A DNA stretch of 64,000 nucleotides from Liolophura sinensis (GCF_032854445.1 NC_088305.1:25127628-25191627); one strand, 5' to 3'; counted from the stretch's first letter, positions 34,917 to 47,427 are shown. Made by a program: numbers and translations. Notes: generated from the letters alone by a model not told the origin.

Positions 34917-35418
34917 TTACATTGAAAGGCTGAACTGATTTGAGTCAGTTCCTGCAGTCTTGATCTGATAAATAGCATATATTACTTTGCAAGAATTGCA
35001 AGAAGCCAGTGAAATGCCGAGGGGAACCAGTTCAGGGTATACCGGATACAAGCTGTGAGTGCAGTACTTAACATCGGGACACTGGCTGCCTGACAGCCAG
35101 AATTTTACTTCCTCTCTCTCTTGCAAGTCATCTGTGGACAGTATTTCAGTTTTAAACACAGCTGCACGTAAGCATAAAACTGCACTTTCATTGTCTTGCA
35201 TGGATAAAAGCTGCCCTGTAAGTTTCCTCAAGTGTTCTTTGTATTCAGAATTAGTGCAACCATGTACTTTGTCCATCTCCGGGACCCATACACTGACGTC
35301 ATCATGTCGCGAGTCATATCATGTTGAATGGTTGGCGTTTTCCAGACCAATGCTGATCCAATTTAATGTATTGTAGCGGTTTGTATTCCACTACTCGAGC
35401 CAGTTTACCCCTGATCAT
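34917..35418 (-). pseudogene. Unrecognised decayed coding fragment
   Basis: Two adjacent open frames on the minus strand look like one protein split by a frameshift near 35313. The first (from ATG 35418) reads MIRGKLARVVEYKPLQYIKL onward. The second includes VPEMDKVHGCTNSEYKEHL and LQEREEVKFWLSGSQC and ends in a hydrophobic segment. Composition looks protein-like (charged, low repeat content), unlike nearby noncoding frames. I recognise no family. It may be a retrocopy or a fragment of a neighbouring gene. Confidence 0.45.
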
Positions 35419-35429
35419 CTTAAAAGGTC

Positions 35430-36227
35430 TACACGTTAATGACTTCCACCAACAAAGTGACTTGGCAGAACTATTTTCGGTGCCATCTTGCTAATGTTTG
35501 GTAACTTGTAGTGCAAAATTTGCTATAATAGCTCAAAGTTTACAATAATCCAGCATCCGGTGTACCCCGTAACTAAAAATATACATCAGCGTGCTTCCCA
35601 TGGCCACAAGCTGAATAAATCCCTGAAAAAAACATAACTAAAATCACACAGTCAGTACAATGTGCTTATTTGAAGATAAGATAAATAAGTTATCTCCAGA
35701 AAATAAAGAAAAGTCTGAAGGAAAAGCTCCTTTAAATTAAGCTATTACCACAGACAAGACAACATAGACATAGTTTGAGCTTTTGCTTCAGTACAGAGCA
35801 GTCTGGATGTTGTAACAGTCGATCAGAGATCATGGACAGTAACCGTGGCAGTTAATGAGCATACAATTGTCCACCAACCCTTCTAATCTAGGATAAATTA
35901 ATGAATGTAAATTTAAATTTATGAAATAGGTTGATACCATCAAAAAACTTGTAGAAATAAAACTATTGAAAGTAGCTTAATACAGCAGAACCATACGAAT
36001 AGAGTAAATCTTCTGGTACAATCTTGTGTGATTTCTAGCTCGAATAGATATCGATTTACAGGTCACTGATATTATGTAAATTCAAGACCCTAAGATTATT
36101 TTTTGACTTTCAAAATTCTAAACTTTTTACGGCGTTATATTCGACAAATGGTGAGCGTCTTAAGTTTTAACGGATATTAAACTTTGCATTCTTCAAACTT
36201 TATGTAACTAGTATCGCGCTACATTTA
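35430..36227. other. Intergenic, nothing recognised
   Basis: AT-rich sequence without a recognisable feature. Confidence 0.4.
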
Positions 36228-36380
36228 CTTATTTATTTATTTATTTATTTATTTATTTGTTTGTTTATTTGTTTATTTATTTATTTGACAGGGGTTTTAC
36301 GCCGAAAATGAATATTTCACCTATACAACGACGGCCAGCATTATGGTGGGAGGAAACCGGGCAGAACCCAGGGGAAACTA
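36228..36380 (-). repeat. SINE family 1, partial
   Basis: A long TTTATTTA tail, GGGGTTTTACGCCGAAAATG and CCAGCATTATGGTGGGAGGA; the rest is lost. Confidence 0.8.
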
Positions 36381-37044
36381 CATACATATTAAATTTCACA
36401 AGGATCCGTTCACTGGTTCTGGGAAGAATATATTTAAAGGTTTTACTCGAAATGCAATATGGCCACCAAACCAAATGACCTAGTAGAACAAACTTCAAAA
36501 CCGTAAAGGATAATATCTGTAAGAATGTTCTTGTCAAATTTTAGCTCTGATTTACATATTTCAAGAAAAATGACAAAATGTAGGCCCCCTCTCTGGAAAG
36601 AATTTTTTAATAGACCTTGCTGAATAAAACAGAGTTCAGCTCGGAAGCCTAATATGTAAATAGATATCACTTTGGAAGTAAGAAAGCTTGCGTGATTCTA
36701 AAAACTTGTACATATAACTAAAGCTATTTTAATTCTGTGCAGGAACTCAACAGAACCAAATTATGATATAATTAAGTATAAAGGGAATTATGATTCAACG
36801 ATCACAACGGAACCGTGGAAAAAACTGTGACAAGACATTTGCTATCGTCTCCTTTAATGATCAATTGTCACGTGTTAGTATACTTCCGGCGATAGTGCTC
36901 TGCAGGCGCACACGCCTGTGTTATTCACAGGGAAGATGAAAAATAAATACATCTACAGATACATTACAAAAAGAATACGACATGGCAAGAAAAAAACAGA
37001 GCATCGACAACAGTATAGCAGTTGGCAAATTGTCACATGTAACC

Positions 37045-37310
37045 GGTGAAGTCAGTTGATTAGCGCGCTAGCGCAGTGTAATGACTCAGCAGCCTCTCAC
37101 CAATGTGGCCGATGTGAGTTCAAGTCCAGCTCATGCTGGCTTCAACTCTGGCCATACGTGGGAAGGTCTGACAGCAACCTGCGGATGGTCGTGGGTTTCC
37201 CCCGGGCTCTGCACGGTTTCCTCCCACCATAATTCTGGTCGCCGTCGTATAAGTGAAATATTCTTGAGTACGGCGTAAAACACCAATGAAATAAATAAAT
37301 AAATATTATA
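37045..37310 (+). repeat. SINE family 1, near full length
   Basis: ACCGGTGAAGTCAGTTGATT head, GTGAGTTCAAGTCCAGCTCA, GAGTACGGCGTAAAACACCA and AAATAAATAAATAA tail. Confidence 0.88.
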
Positions 37311-38300
37311 GGCTGTAGGCTACAGCCTATATTGTTCTTGCTCGGACGATTAAAGACATTTTGTGTGCACCCACTTTGTATTGATATCCTGAAAAAATGT
37401 TCGTCAAGAGGGATTTTAATATTTCGTAATTTCAATCGACTATATATCATATAACTACGAGAGCTATAATTTGCATCAGATTGAGGCTTAAGATATGCTC
37501 TTCTCGTGGGGAGTTGAACAACTTGAGCCACTATCAACAGGTTTCACGTGACATGTTATTAAATGACAGCTCCCTATTTCACAAATAGAAATTTAAGCCC
37601 ATTCATTTTAACTTAAACTTCATAGACTAAAGAGAAAATAATAAATTTATGCTTACTAATATACGTGTACTTACTTATACCTAGCCATGATTTTCCAAAA
37701 CGGGCTGTGTATGTTAATATAGCAGCATAACTGTGTTGCTGATCGACTGTAACACATAGTCATTTCGCAAAATGAATGCACTGGAGCAGGAACTGAAAAC
37801 AATGCGTGAGGACTGGGGGCCGTGACGGGGCAGGTATAGCTCTAGTTTATTATTGTTGTGGCTATAAAGGCAAGTATAACCATTATTTCTATCGCATGTC
37901 TACACTGGACAAACCATGACAGATGTACATAAATAGAGAAAAGTGGACCACGCACTCTTTATAAGCCTGCGATTCCCCATCCAGGTTACACGGGCGCATT
38001 AATTTTCCTCACTATTTTTGTCGTAGATTTGTTACCTTCAACCTCAAACTTTCACGCAGTACCATGCCATACCTCCACGTACAATTTGACCTTTCTCACC
38101 CTCCAGTGAGAGTGGGTTGATAATAACACTGGGCGAAAGGTTTTCAGTTCTATCCAAAACAAAGAAAATTCTGATATATTTTAACTAGATTAAAAAAATA
38201 ACAGTGCAGAAATTTATAGTTTATCAACAATCTAAAATGTTTCTGTAGCAGTATCACCCCAAATCCTTGACACTTGCTGAAATACTGCCAGTGTGGCGTT
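37311..38300. other. Intergenic, nothing recognised
   Basis: No gene or repeat could be supported; an ATTC microsatellite begins at about 38302. Confidence 0.4.
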
Positions 38301-38454
38301 AAAAGATAATCATTCATTCATTCATTTATTCATTCATTCTGGATGTATGAGGACATTTTGAGTGAATGAAATTTTTCACGAGATCCAGAGGTAAATAACT
38401 CGTGTTTGGGCGATGTTTGTACGTTAGTGCTGAATTATGGAAGACGGTTGCGGC

Positions 38455-38760
38455 CACTCGCGTTTTCATACTTTCGACCTTTCTAATATAAGGTCGAATA
38501 CGCAAAAAGACGAAAGGGCGAAGGTCAAAAATGCGAAAAAGTGTGAGGTGGAAGTAAGAAAATGCAAGGGAAAAAAAAGAAAGTGTAACGTTCCTGTTTC
38601 TCTTCCTGTACAACTTCTGACGGTTTTTTCGGGTGTTTGCATTGCACTTTCGCGTTTTCGACCTTTTCCCAACTGGACAATTAGAAGTTAACTTCTATCT
38701 TTCGCCCTTTTCAAAACGTCAAAAACGCAAAAGAACGAAGTTGACTTCGGGTTTCTGCTG
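38455..38760. repeat. Foldback-type inverted repeat
   Basis: Arms such as GACGAAAGGGCGAAGGTCAA and AAAATGCGAAAAAG (38505-38545) are the imperfect inverse of CACTTTCGCGTTTTCGACCTTTTCCC-type sequence at 38645-38671. A half copy is at 53850-53990. Confidence 0.6.
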
Positions 38761-38769
38761 TTTGGACTT

Positions 38770-39177
38770 CTGGTCTGAGCGTATTGTCGGCGTGCTGCAT
38801 CCAACAACCATTAATCCTGAGTGCGCCATTACACTAGCAAAATCAAAAGATCTCTCCGATAATAAATAATACAGTTATAAAATGAAAGGCTTTAATTATA
38901 TTCTCAGCCCGAATACTGTCCTTTTTATTATCCCACAACTGTGTACTCAGTGGTGTTGTAAATCGGTATCCAAGCCGTTACATTCGTGGGGTAAATGTGG
39001 CACATGACTCAGTTCTGAAACCGGACGTGAGTCTGGAAAAGTGCATAAAACGAATCCAGTGAGTCAATCTTGCGATTTCAAGCCAGTCATCTAGATATGA
39101 GAGAGCTTAGACAATTATACATACTAAATTGAATGGGGAGGGGGGAACTGGATGTTTGTATATGTTTGTAATTATTA
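38770..39177. other. Intergenic, nothing recognised
   Basis: It ends at the retrotransposon target duplication. Confidence 0.4.
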
Positions 39178-39182
39178 CGCAT

Positions 39183-39349
39183 TGTAGCACTTGTATTAGA
39201 GTCTTTGTGCCATTGCAGAGATGTAACAAGACGAGTCACGTTCAGCTTGTTATTCAAGATTTTACTGGGAACCTTCACAACTCGTACATAGCCTCGTACA
39301 TTGTCAGTATGTACACAATAGCGAGTGAGCAGCTACATCACATGTTACA
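39183..39349 (-). repeat. 3' LTR of Gypsy element
   Basis: 167 bp; the plus strand reads TGTAGCACTTG at its start and ATCACATGTTACA at its end. Adjacent polypurine tract at 39350-39365. Confidence 0.95.
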
Positions 39350-40255
39350 TCTCCCTTCTTTTTAGAGTTATTCGTTATGCAATTACGTTAAGAACATTAC
39401 AGATATAACTGGTTGGGTTCATTTAACCTTTAGCTCAGAACTTTCAAGCTGGAAGAAAGAATAAACAGATGAAATGAGGGCTAATGCATTATCAAATGAA
39501 TTGCAACACTGTGCATTATAAAGCATGTAAAAACACATCGAAGCGGTTACCCAAAGTCAGTTGGATCACCACAGTATAGAATGTAAGTTAGAGTGAGATC
39601 CATTTCACTTTAGAGTCTCTGCATCATCAATGTTCATTTATGTTGATTAAATCATTGTATATACAGTTCAAAACACAAATCACCAAAGTCATTTCGAAAC
39701 GCGTATGGCATCTACGGGATGTCAGTATCACTACTGTCACTTCACGGTTTAACAGTCCATAATATGGTTCACTTATTTGTCCATCACGAAGTCCTTAAAC
39801 CAGTGCGGTTTGGTCACCACACGACCAGACCTAGTAACTCGTTGGTCTGCATTAATGTCACTTACAGGTGGAACTTCGCGTTCTCCATTTGGCGTACTTG
39901 ATGACGTCGGCTGATCGGGTGTCTGGGAGTCAGTGTAATAGGGAGGTGATACACTGAAACTTACACCAGACTTGCGCAGATGACGACGGTTTCTGCGTAA
40001 TGTTCGATTGTCCTCAGTGACCACATTGTATGATCTACTGTTCACTGATCCGGTAATTTGGGCTTTTTGCCAAGTCTGTCCACGCACCTGTCCTTGCGGC
40101 TGAATCTGTACCACATCCCCTTTCCTTAGCATGGGAAGGTCTCTTGTACCTCTGTTGTAGTACATTCTGTTGTTCGCTGGTGTCGGAACTTCGACGAGAA
40201 GAGGGAAACACGTGGTTTAAGCTGTTTTGGAATAGTCGGGAGCAGTGTCCTTGTT

Positions 40256-41188
40256 CTACGGCTCATGTCTTTGGACAGGACTAGCGTCGACACCTTGTGT
40301 CGGGGTGTTGCGGAAGTCAAGAATTGCCAAATATGGGTCAGTCCTGGACGCTTTTGCCTTCCGCATCAGGGACTTAGCTGTTTTCACTGCATTTTCAGCC
40401 TTACCATTACTCTGTGGGAAACCTGGAGAGGACGTTTTCATCTGGAAATCCCATTTTCGGCTGAACTTGTGAAACTCTTCCGATGTGTAGTAGGATGCAT
40501 TATCGGACATAAAGATTTCTGGGATTCCGTGTCTGGCAAACTGGGCTTTCAGTTTACGGATTATGGTAGAACTGGTTGTATTTTCCAGGTAGTCTAGTTC
40601 CCAGAAATTGGAGTAGTAATCCACTGTGACTAAATAGTCATTGCCATCAAATGTAAACACATCACTGCCTACCTTCGCCCATGGTCTGTCAGGGATTACA
40701 TGCGGATGTAAGGTTTCCTTTGGCTGCTTGCTTGCATAGGAACAACATATGTCACACTTCTCAATGAAGTCCTTAACGGCAGCACTCATCCCTGGCCAGT
40801 AGACACAATCTCGAGCTCTACGGCAACATCCTTCAATACCCACATGTGATGAGTGGATACGATGTAGCATATCTGCCCTTAGAGATTGAGGTATGACAAT
40901 TTGCTGACCTTTGAGAATAACGCCATCTTCAGTTGTCAGCTCATCTCTTAGGTTGAAGTAGGGTACCACTGCCCTGGGTAAGTTTTCCTTACGTTCAGGC
41001 CATCCTTCCTGAATCACTCGAATTAGAGATTGGAAACCACTGTCAGCAGCAGTATGGTCTCTCACATCTTGTAACCTCGTGGGTGTTATAGGTAGGTTGG
41101 AGACTTGGTTAACAGTTTCCATTTCAGTAACAAATGAACTGGGCTTGTGAGGAAGTGGTGCCCGGCTCAGTGTATCTGCCAAGTACAT
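40256..41188 (-). pseudogene. Gypsy integrase region
   Basis: 310 codons with an HHCC zinc finger (HSSHVGIEG, CDICCSYA) and DDE core residues (VGSDVFTFDG, MSDNASYY, GKAENAVK). The ORF is broken near 40,260; the C-terminal part continues in other frames to about 39,773. Confidence 0.92.
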
Positions 41189-41370
41189 GATTTTTCCAGG
41201 ATGCTAGGCGATTGTAGCATCGTAGACTTGTAAACGAAGCAACATTCGCTGTAGTCGTTTGGGAGCTTTGTTGAGAGGTTTCTTGGCTATAATTTCTAGG
41301 GGTTTGTGATCCGACTGTATGGTCACATGTCTCCCATAAGCGTAGTTATGGAATTTCTCCAATCCAAATA

Positions 41371-41856
41371 CTACAGCCAACAGCTCTGCGCATACCTGCG
41401 TTCTGCGTCAGACAGAGTTCTACTCGCAAATGCAACGGGTTGTCCATTCTGTGTTATCGCGGCTCCAAGTCCTGTGTCGGACGCGTCACACTGCAAGGTA
41501 AGTTCCTCTTTCACGTCGTAGAAGCGTAGTACGGGATCAGTGCTCACTAAAGTCTTGATTTTCTCTAGTGCAGCATCATGAGTAGCATCCCAGTGCCAAG
41601 CAGTGTCTTTCAGTGTCAACTGTCTTAGCGGCCCACAGACGTCACTAAGCTGAGGTAAGAATTTGCTCAAGTAGTTTACAAATCCTAACAGTCTCTGTAC
41701 AGCAGGAACATCTGTTGGTTTGGGCATGTCGCTTACGGCTCGCACTTTTTCTGGGTCCATCTTCAGCCCTTTGTCAGATATCACGTGGCCCATAAAAGTC
41801 ACTTCCGGTCGGCGAAACTTGATTTTGTCAAAGTTCAATTTGAGTGTTCTTCTCAC
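41371..41856 (-). pseudogene. Gypsy RT thumb and RNase H region
   Basis: 161 codons: EVTFMGHVISDKGLKMDPEK, then LQCDASDTGLGAAITQNGQP (RNase H Asp). A frameshift cuts it after RRYAQ near 41,375, and an in-frame TAG follows at 41204-41206. Confidence 0.92.
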
Positions 41857-42547
41857 GACAACGTTCCATTAGGTTCTCAAGATTTCTGTCGTGATCACGT
41901 GATGCCTCTTCATAGGTGTCACCTTCTCCATACAGCAGTATGTCGTCGTGTATGGACTTGACGCACTTCAAGCCTTCCAGAGCTTGTTCCTGTCTCAGTT
42001 CGAAGACTTCCGGTGCAGAGGAAATACCGAATGGTAATCTACACCAACGATACCACCCAAAAGGAGTATTGAAAGTAGTCAGATAGGAGCTCTCCTCATC
42101 AAGTTCCACGTGCCAGAACCCGTTTTTAGCATCAAGGGTTGAGAAGATTTTAGCCTTTGTGAGTTCGGGTAAAATGTCCTCAATCGTAGGTATGGGGTGG
42201 TGGCTACGTCTTATGGCTTGATTCAGATCCTTTGGGTCAATGCATATCCGGAGTTTATTCGGTTTCGAAACTAACACCATGCTAGATACCCACGGTGTCG
42301 GATCAGTAACAGGGGCAATTATGTTTAAGTCAGTCAGTCTCTGAAGTTCACTTTTGAGCTTATCCCTAAGAGCTACAGGGACTTTACGAGGGGGGTGCAC
42401 AACTGGAGTAACAGCGGGGTCAATGTCAATCTTATACTTGCCCTCTAACAAACCAGTGCCTTGGAACACGTCTCTGTACTGTTTCTTTAGCTGTTCCAGT
42501 GTTATAGGACTGTGAGTAGATTCAGAGGTGTTCTTACTCACTGACAA
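41828..42547 (-). pseudogene. Gypsy reverse transcriptase region
   Basis: A 239-codon frame with FSTLDAKNGFWHVELDEESS, FGISSAPEVF and SIHDDILLYGEGDT (catalytic DD kept). A frameshift near 41,830-41,856 separates it from the thumb/RNase H part. Confidence 0.92.
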
Positions 42548-43841
42548 GATGTTTTGTACATGTGAACAAGAAGTTCACATGTACTAAGTTCATGGCCTGG
42601 ATAGCTTGAGAGCCCAGAATCGGTGAACATGCCTTGTCGTTCACGACTACAAATTCAGTTTTGTACCGTTTTCCATCTTTAGGGTTTTGAAATTTCACCG
42701 AACATTTGCCAGCAGGCTTTATTGTAGACTTGTCGTACAAAGTTAACATTTGTGAGGTTTGCTGAATGTTGTATGCAGAGAGGTCTCCAAGTTCATGTGA
42801 CGGGATGACATTGCATGTTGCACCGCAGTAAAGCTGGAACCTTACTGGCTTACCTTTCACCAGCATGGTAGCGAAGATCCGCTTTGGAAAACTCTGTCCA
42901 TTTACAGAATTAAGGCACAGAGTTTCAGATGTAAAGTTAACGGTGTTTATTTCAAAATAATCCTCTTCCTCAGAAGACAAAGTTTCTGACACAAAGTTGA
43001 GATTACGCAAGCTGTGGCACATAGAACTAAAGTGGCTCTTGGAATGGCATGCGTTGAACTCCTTTCCATATGCCGGACACTTGTGGCGTCTTTTCTCATG
43101 TCGCAGTCCACAGAAATTACACGGCCTTTCTAGCAGGTTCTGTTTTCCAGATTTTCCAGTTTGTTTAGAATTAGAGGATTTAGAATTTCTGGATTTCCGT
43201 GCTTTCTGTTTTGGGTCAGATTTGTTGCTTACTGCGTGTACAGCTGACTGGGCATTCAGGGCTAGGCTCTGTTTCTTGGATATTTCAGATGCGCGGCAGA
43301 TGTGTACGCATTTATCCAGGGTGAGGTCAGCTTCTCGCAGTAATCTCTCTCTGAGATGGATTTCTGAGATACCACACACAATTCTGTCACGGATAAGGGA
43401 ATCGTGAAGTTCACCAAAATTACATGTGGCAGCTAGTATACGCAGATCAGTCAAGTATTTATCAAAGCTCTCACTTTCCTGATTACGCGTGAAGAAATGA
43501 TATCTTTCCACCGTCTCATCCTTTTTAGGATCACAATGTCTGTCAAAAACGGCGAGGACATCATTCAGATTACGATCCTGTTCAGCCTGATCAAATTCCA
43601 GAGTGGAGTAGATTTCTCTACCCTGCGGTCCTATTAAGTATTTGAACAGTTTGAGTTTCAAATCCTCAGGTTTTCCAATCATTGCCAATTCCATGTACAG
43701 TGTAAGTTCCTCCTTCCATTTCCTCCAATGGTCAGGAAGGTTGGTTGTGTCCATATCAAGCTGACGAGGCGGCTTTAGTATAGACATTGGCAAAGCTTGA
43801 TGCTGAGCAGGCTGTTGTACCCGAATTTCTGCCTCGGCCAT
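42534..43841 (-). pseudogene. Gypsy gag and protease region
   Basis: A 435-codon open frame. The gag part has ERYHFFTRNQ and LIRDRIVCGI typical of this lineage, then a zinc-binding CNFCGLRHEKRRHKC. The protease part shows FQLYCGATCNVIP, where the catalytic-Asp position is Tyr (codon TAC), so protease is predicted dead. The frame is lost before reverse transcriptase. Confidence 0.88.
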
Positions 43842-44113
43842 AATTATAGCTTATTTGATACGTAGAGTACAGTTCATGGAGGCTATTTCTGTTCTAAAAA
43901 GTGTTCGGTAATGTTCGAGGACACTACAGCTCATACACACACGGCAAAATAAACTTCCACAGAGTCGTTGTTGTGGTCCATGTCGGGGTTACCCGGTGTC
44001 CAGTTGTCGAGAGGTTTATAGAAATGTTTTCATTTGGCGAGGTATGAGAAGTTCAGACTAAATTTTGTCTCTGCAAGATCTGGAGCGTCTTACAGGCTCA
44101 CCTTCTGACACCA

Positions 44114-44280
44114 TGCAGCACTTGTATTAGAGTCTTTGTGCCATTACAGAGATGTAACAAGACGAGTCACGTTCAGCTTGTTATACAAGATTTTACTGGG
44201 AACCTTCACAACTCGTACATAGCCTCGAACATTGTCAGTGTGTACACAATAGCGAGTGAGCAGCTACATCACATGTTACA
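44114..44280 (-). repeat. 5' LTR of Gypsy element
   Basis: 167 bp, the same termini, five substitutions relative to the other LTR. Primer-binding site just inside at about 44105-44113. Confidence 0.95.
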
Positions 44281-44285
44281 CGCAT

Positions 44286-45189
44286 GTGGCCGTTTGAGCA
44301 GTTTGCGTCCGGTACACATCTGTGCGTGGACTGTTCGTCAGTTAGTCAACAACTGGCCTAAGGTCGGTGGTTTATCCTTTCAACCCATAAAACTGCCCAC
44401 CATCCTAAAAATTAAAAAAAATAAAGATCATGGCGTTAAACAACTATGAAATAAACAAATCAAATAAATTAATCCATAAAACGCATTCACTCTTAGTGTC
44501 TTAAGCTTTACAATGAGTATAATTATCTTGTAAGAAACTATAGATAGAGCCTCCAGAATCTCTGACTCTCTGCTTCATAATTGTGTCCAATTCCGATTAG
44601 TCCGGGGCTAGAGGCAGTGTGTATTCATCGTGTTGAATTAGATCGTAGCTTTGGCTATATGAACAGTTGCAATCAAAGCGCAGCTGATATACATATTTTA
44701 TTATCGACAACTGATATTTTAGCATGGTACACGATTTGTATAGTGAGTTCACTCAGTCGCTCAGAACATACCTTGTGTCTTCCCTACATCACTGGAAGCT
44801 GTTGACTGCATCTCGTTGTATGATTCCGTCCTATTTTCCTACTTCGTATACTTTCTGACAACAGGGGGGCGTTTCGAGTCTCTCATGTGGCAAAGCGGGT
44901 CATGACACATCGTGCATGAGAGTTCAGCCTAATTCCGGCACAGCTCGGATAATCTCACGCGAGAGAACGTTAGTTAGCAGCATTCGCCCCCATATTAGGT
45001 ATTATCTCTCATTTTTCATCAATATAAATGTGCATCTGATCGCGCCTCAGAACAGCTCTGATCTCTCGTTTGTCCGACGAGCTTATCAATCTCGCTTTCA
45101 CTCTACAACTAATCATGAGCATTCAGGGCATCAAGAACCCCGTTTAGGACTTAGTTCGGGTCCACCGTCACCTGTGCTGGAGATTTATC
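44286..45189. other. Intergenic, unclassified dispersed repeat
   Basis: The stretch 44630-44830 shares words with 10830-11060 (CAATCAAAGCGCA, ATTATCGACA, TGGTACAC), so it is probably an old repeat. No gene is recognised. Confidence 0.35.
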
Positions 45190-45597
45190 TCCCCTGATTC
45201 ACTCGACTGCGCGTGTGTGCGCGTGTGTGAGCGTGTGTGTGTGTGTTTTTGGCTAGCAGATGGAAAGTGTTATGCATGTAAGTAAAGACAAATTACAGTG
45301 CAGTCTTGTATTCTTCGCTACTTTTGAAGCGTGACAAATTAAATGGATTTTAAGATCAAGAAATCCATGATGTTCAAGCATCTATTCCAAATCTGTAGAC
45401 AGTAGGCGGTTGACTATAGCTCCATCTCCTTACAGGGCATGTGCCGCTCTCCACTCTTGCTTTACATCGCTGTCACCAGTAGACAAGCTTGATCCTTGGA
45501 GTCTGTCCGACGCAGGTGTTTAAGTGTTTGTTTAGGCTTAGCCTCACCACTACTTGGTGTCCTCACGCGAAACTATTTAATGAGTATTCATCAATAT

Positions 45598-45862
45598 TTA
45601 TTTATTTGTTTGATTGGTGTTTTACGCCGTACTCAAGAATATTTCAATTATACGACGGCGGCCAGCATTAGAGTGAGTGGAAACGGGGCACAGCCCGGGG
45701 GAAACCCACGACCATCCGCAGGTTGTTGGAAGACCTTCCCACGTACGGCCAGAGATGAAGGCAGCATGAGCTGGACTTGAACTCACAGCGACCGCATTGG
45801 TGAGACACTCCTGGGTCATTACACCGCGCTAGCGCGCTCACCAACTGCGCCACGGAGGCCAT
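45598..45862 (-). repeat. SINE family 1, full length
   Basis: Complete from tail (TTTATTTGTTTGATTGGTGT) to head (GCGCCACGGAGGCC). Confidence 0.95.
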
Positions 45863-46227
45863 CCGCCATTCGTCCATAAAAGCATGTCAAGTATTGGTGC
45901 CAATCATATCCTGCATACTTAAGAGAATTCTTACTTATAACGTATTATTACAAAGAAAGGTTGAGACAGAGATTTTGTGTTTTTCCGACGTCATTTCCTG
46001 CCTCATCACGAACTCTGTTCAAAATTTTGCTAGTGGTGGCAGTGGTGTAAAGCGATTATAGAGGCGCCGCATGCGCTGTAAGGAGTATGTGACTTAACCT
46101 GACTTGGGGCCCGTATATTGTTTGTGAAATCACTGGTATTCTTCTTTAATATTGGTAAGATGTACTGCCGGTTTGTGGTTAATCACATCTGAAGTGGGTC
46201 TGCGTGGGGAAAGATGATATCTGCTAA

Positions 46228-46485
46228 TATACAGCCCTAGGATCTCAGAGGCCGATAAACCAGGCGCCTCTCACCGATGCGGTCGCTGTGAGTTCAAGTC
46301 CAACTCTTGCTGGATTCCTCTCCGACTTCACGTGGGAAGATTTGCCAGCAACTTGCGGTTGGTCGTGGGTTTCCCCCGGACTCTGCAGGGTTTTCTCCCA
46401 CCATAATGTTGGCTGTCGTCGTATAAGGGAAATACTCTTGAGTACGAAGTAAAATGTAACAATTACATTAATAAATATACCTCCA
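46228..46485 (+). repeat. SINE family 1
   Basis: B-box region GTGAGTTCAAGTCCAACT and body ending TTGAGTACGAAGTAAAATG; the head is degenerate. Present also in repeat B. Confidence 0.85.
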
Positions 46486-46754
46486 CATTCAGCTTAAAAA
46501 CCTCGAAGTGGAGATTCTGGCTTTAAGAAATCCGGCAAACTGTTTCGTGTTACTATATAGGTTTGGATATGCAGGATATAGTTGGAACACACGAGTGGAA
46601 AGACCCCGGTGGTGGTCGAATGTTTAAGGTGCTTCAATACACGAAGTAGACCTGGGACAAGGAATTTATATCGGCCACCCCCTTCTCACAGTTCGTGAGG
46701 CTTTAGTCAGGCTCGAATGGCCGTTTATCCTGAGTAATACTATTTGGTTCCCAG

Positions 46755-46758
46755 CAGT

Positions 46759-46793
<35 letters not shown>

Positions 46794-46890
46794 TGGAATT
46801 TCACATGTACGACGGTGACCAGCATTATGGTGGGAAGAAACTGGACAGGGCCTGGGGGAAACCCACGACCATCCGCAGGTTGCTGGAGTC
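46755..46890 (-). repeat. SINE family 1, partial, with GATT microsatellite
   Basis: A (GATT)n tail at 46763-46795, then CCAGCATTATGGTGGGAAGA and ACGACCATCCGCAGGTTGCT. Confidence 0.8.
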
Positions 46891-47239
46891 ATGTCAGGTT
46901 TTCAAAATGCACCCTGTATGAGAGCTGGTTGTGTTAAATTCTGCGGGCTGCTCCAGTCCCTGCCCATGGACAAAGTCAGCAGTTTGTTACCGAGATTGTC
47001 ATAACGTCCATATTTTAGTACGAAATTGTTAAGTGAAAGTCATTTTCACGTGTGCTATCTGCATATGTCTTATAATCCCTAGCGATTGAACGATTGGTCG
47101 GCGTTTAACCCCGTGCTCAGGACATTTTAACTTATAGGACGTGTGCGATTTATAGTATGAGAAAACCAGAGTGCCCGGAGTCCACCACCCCGACCTTCGC
47201 CACCCGGGGTACATGAAAATTTGACCTTAGGTCGCAGTT

Positions 47240-47310
47240 GAAACAGAGAAAGGTGGATTCGAACACGCAACCTCATTGGTCGAGGACCTGAAACTTACAG
47301 AGCGCCAGGG
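47240..47310 (-). repeat. tRNA-like SINE head, other family
   Basis: GGTGGATTCGAACACGCAAC within GACCTGAAACTTACAGAGCG; present in both direct repeats (also about 55890-55945). Confidence 0.45.
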
Positions 47311-47427
47311 TTTTAATCATTCTGGTTCTCTTCGCCCATACACCTGATTGCTGAAGCAGTCCAGCGGCACGGCGTTTATGGTTTGCTGCCCCATGGCATG
47401 GAACGCCATGCCTCACAGACCAACAGA

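Larger units (their letters stand above)
39183..44280 (-). mobile_element. Ty3/Gypsy LTR retrotransposon, complete structure, coding-defective
   Basis: 5,098 bp on the minus strand with two 167-bp LTRs that start TG and end CA, flanked by an identical 5-bp target duplication CGCAT (39178-39182 and 44281-44285). A primer-binding site (TGGTGTCAG, matching the 3' end of typical tRNA-Leu; inference) abuts the 5' LTR, and a polypurine tract (AAAAAGAAGGGAGA) abuts the 3' LTR. Gene order is gag, protease, reverse transcriptase, RNase H, integrase, so Ty3/Gypsy. The catalytic DD box has the form IHDDILLYG, suggesting the Mag/K02A2.6-like lineage. The LTRs differ at 5 of 167 sites, so insertion is fairly recent, yet the pol region is broken in several places. 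Confidence 0.95.
45190..47343. repeat. Direct repeat A (2.1 kb)
   Basis: Nearly identical to 53991-55988 in the same orientation, from TCCCCTGATTCACTCGACTG to GGTTCTCTTCGCCCATACAC. It holds a GT microsatellite (45206-45250) and three SINE copies. It contains about 320 bp (45709-46028) missing from copy B. Confidence 0.93.
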
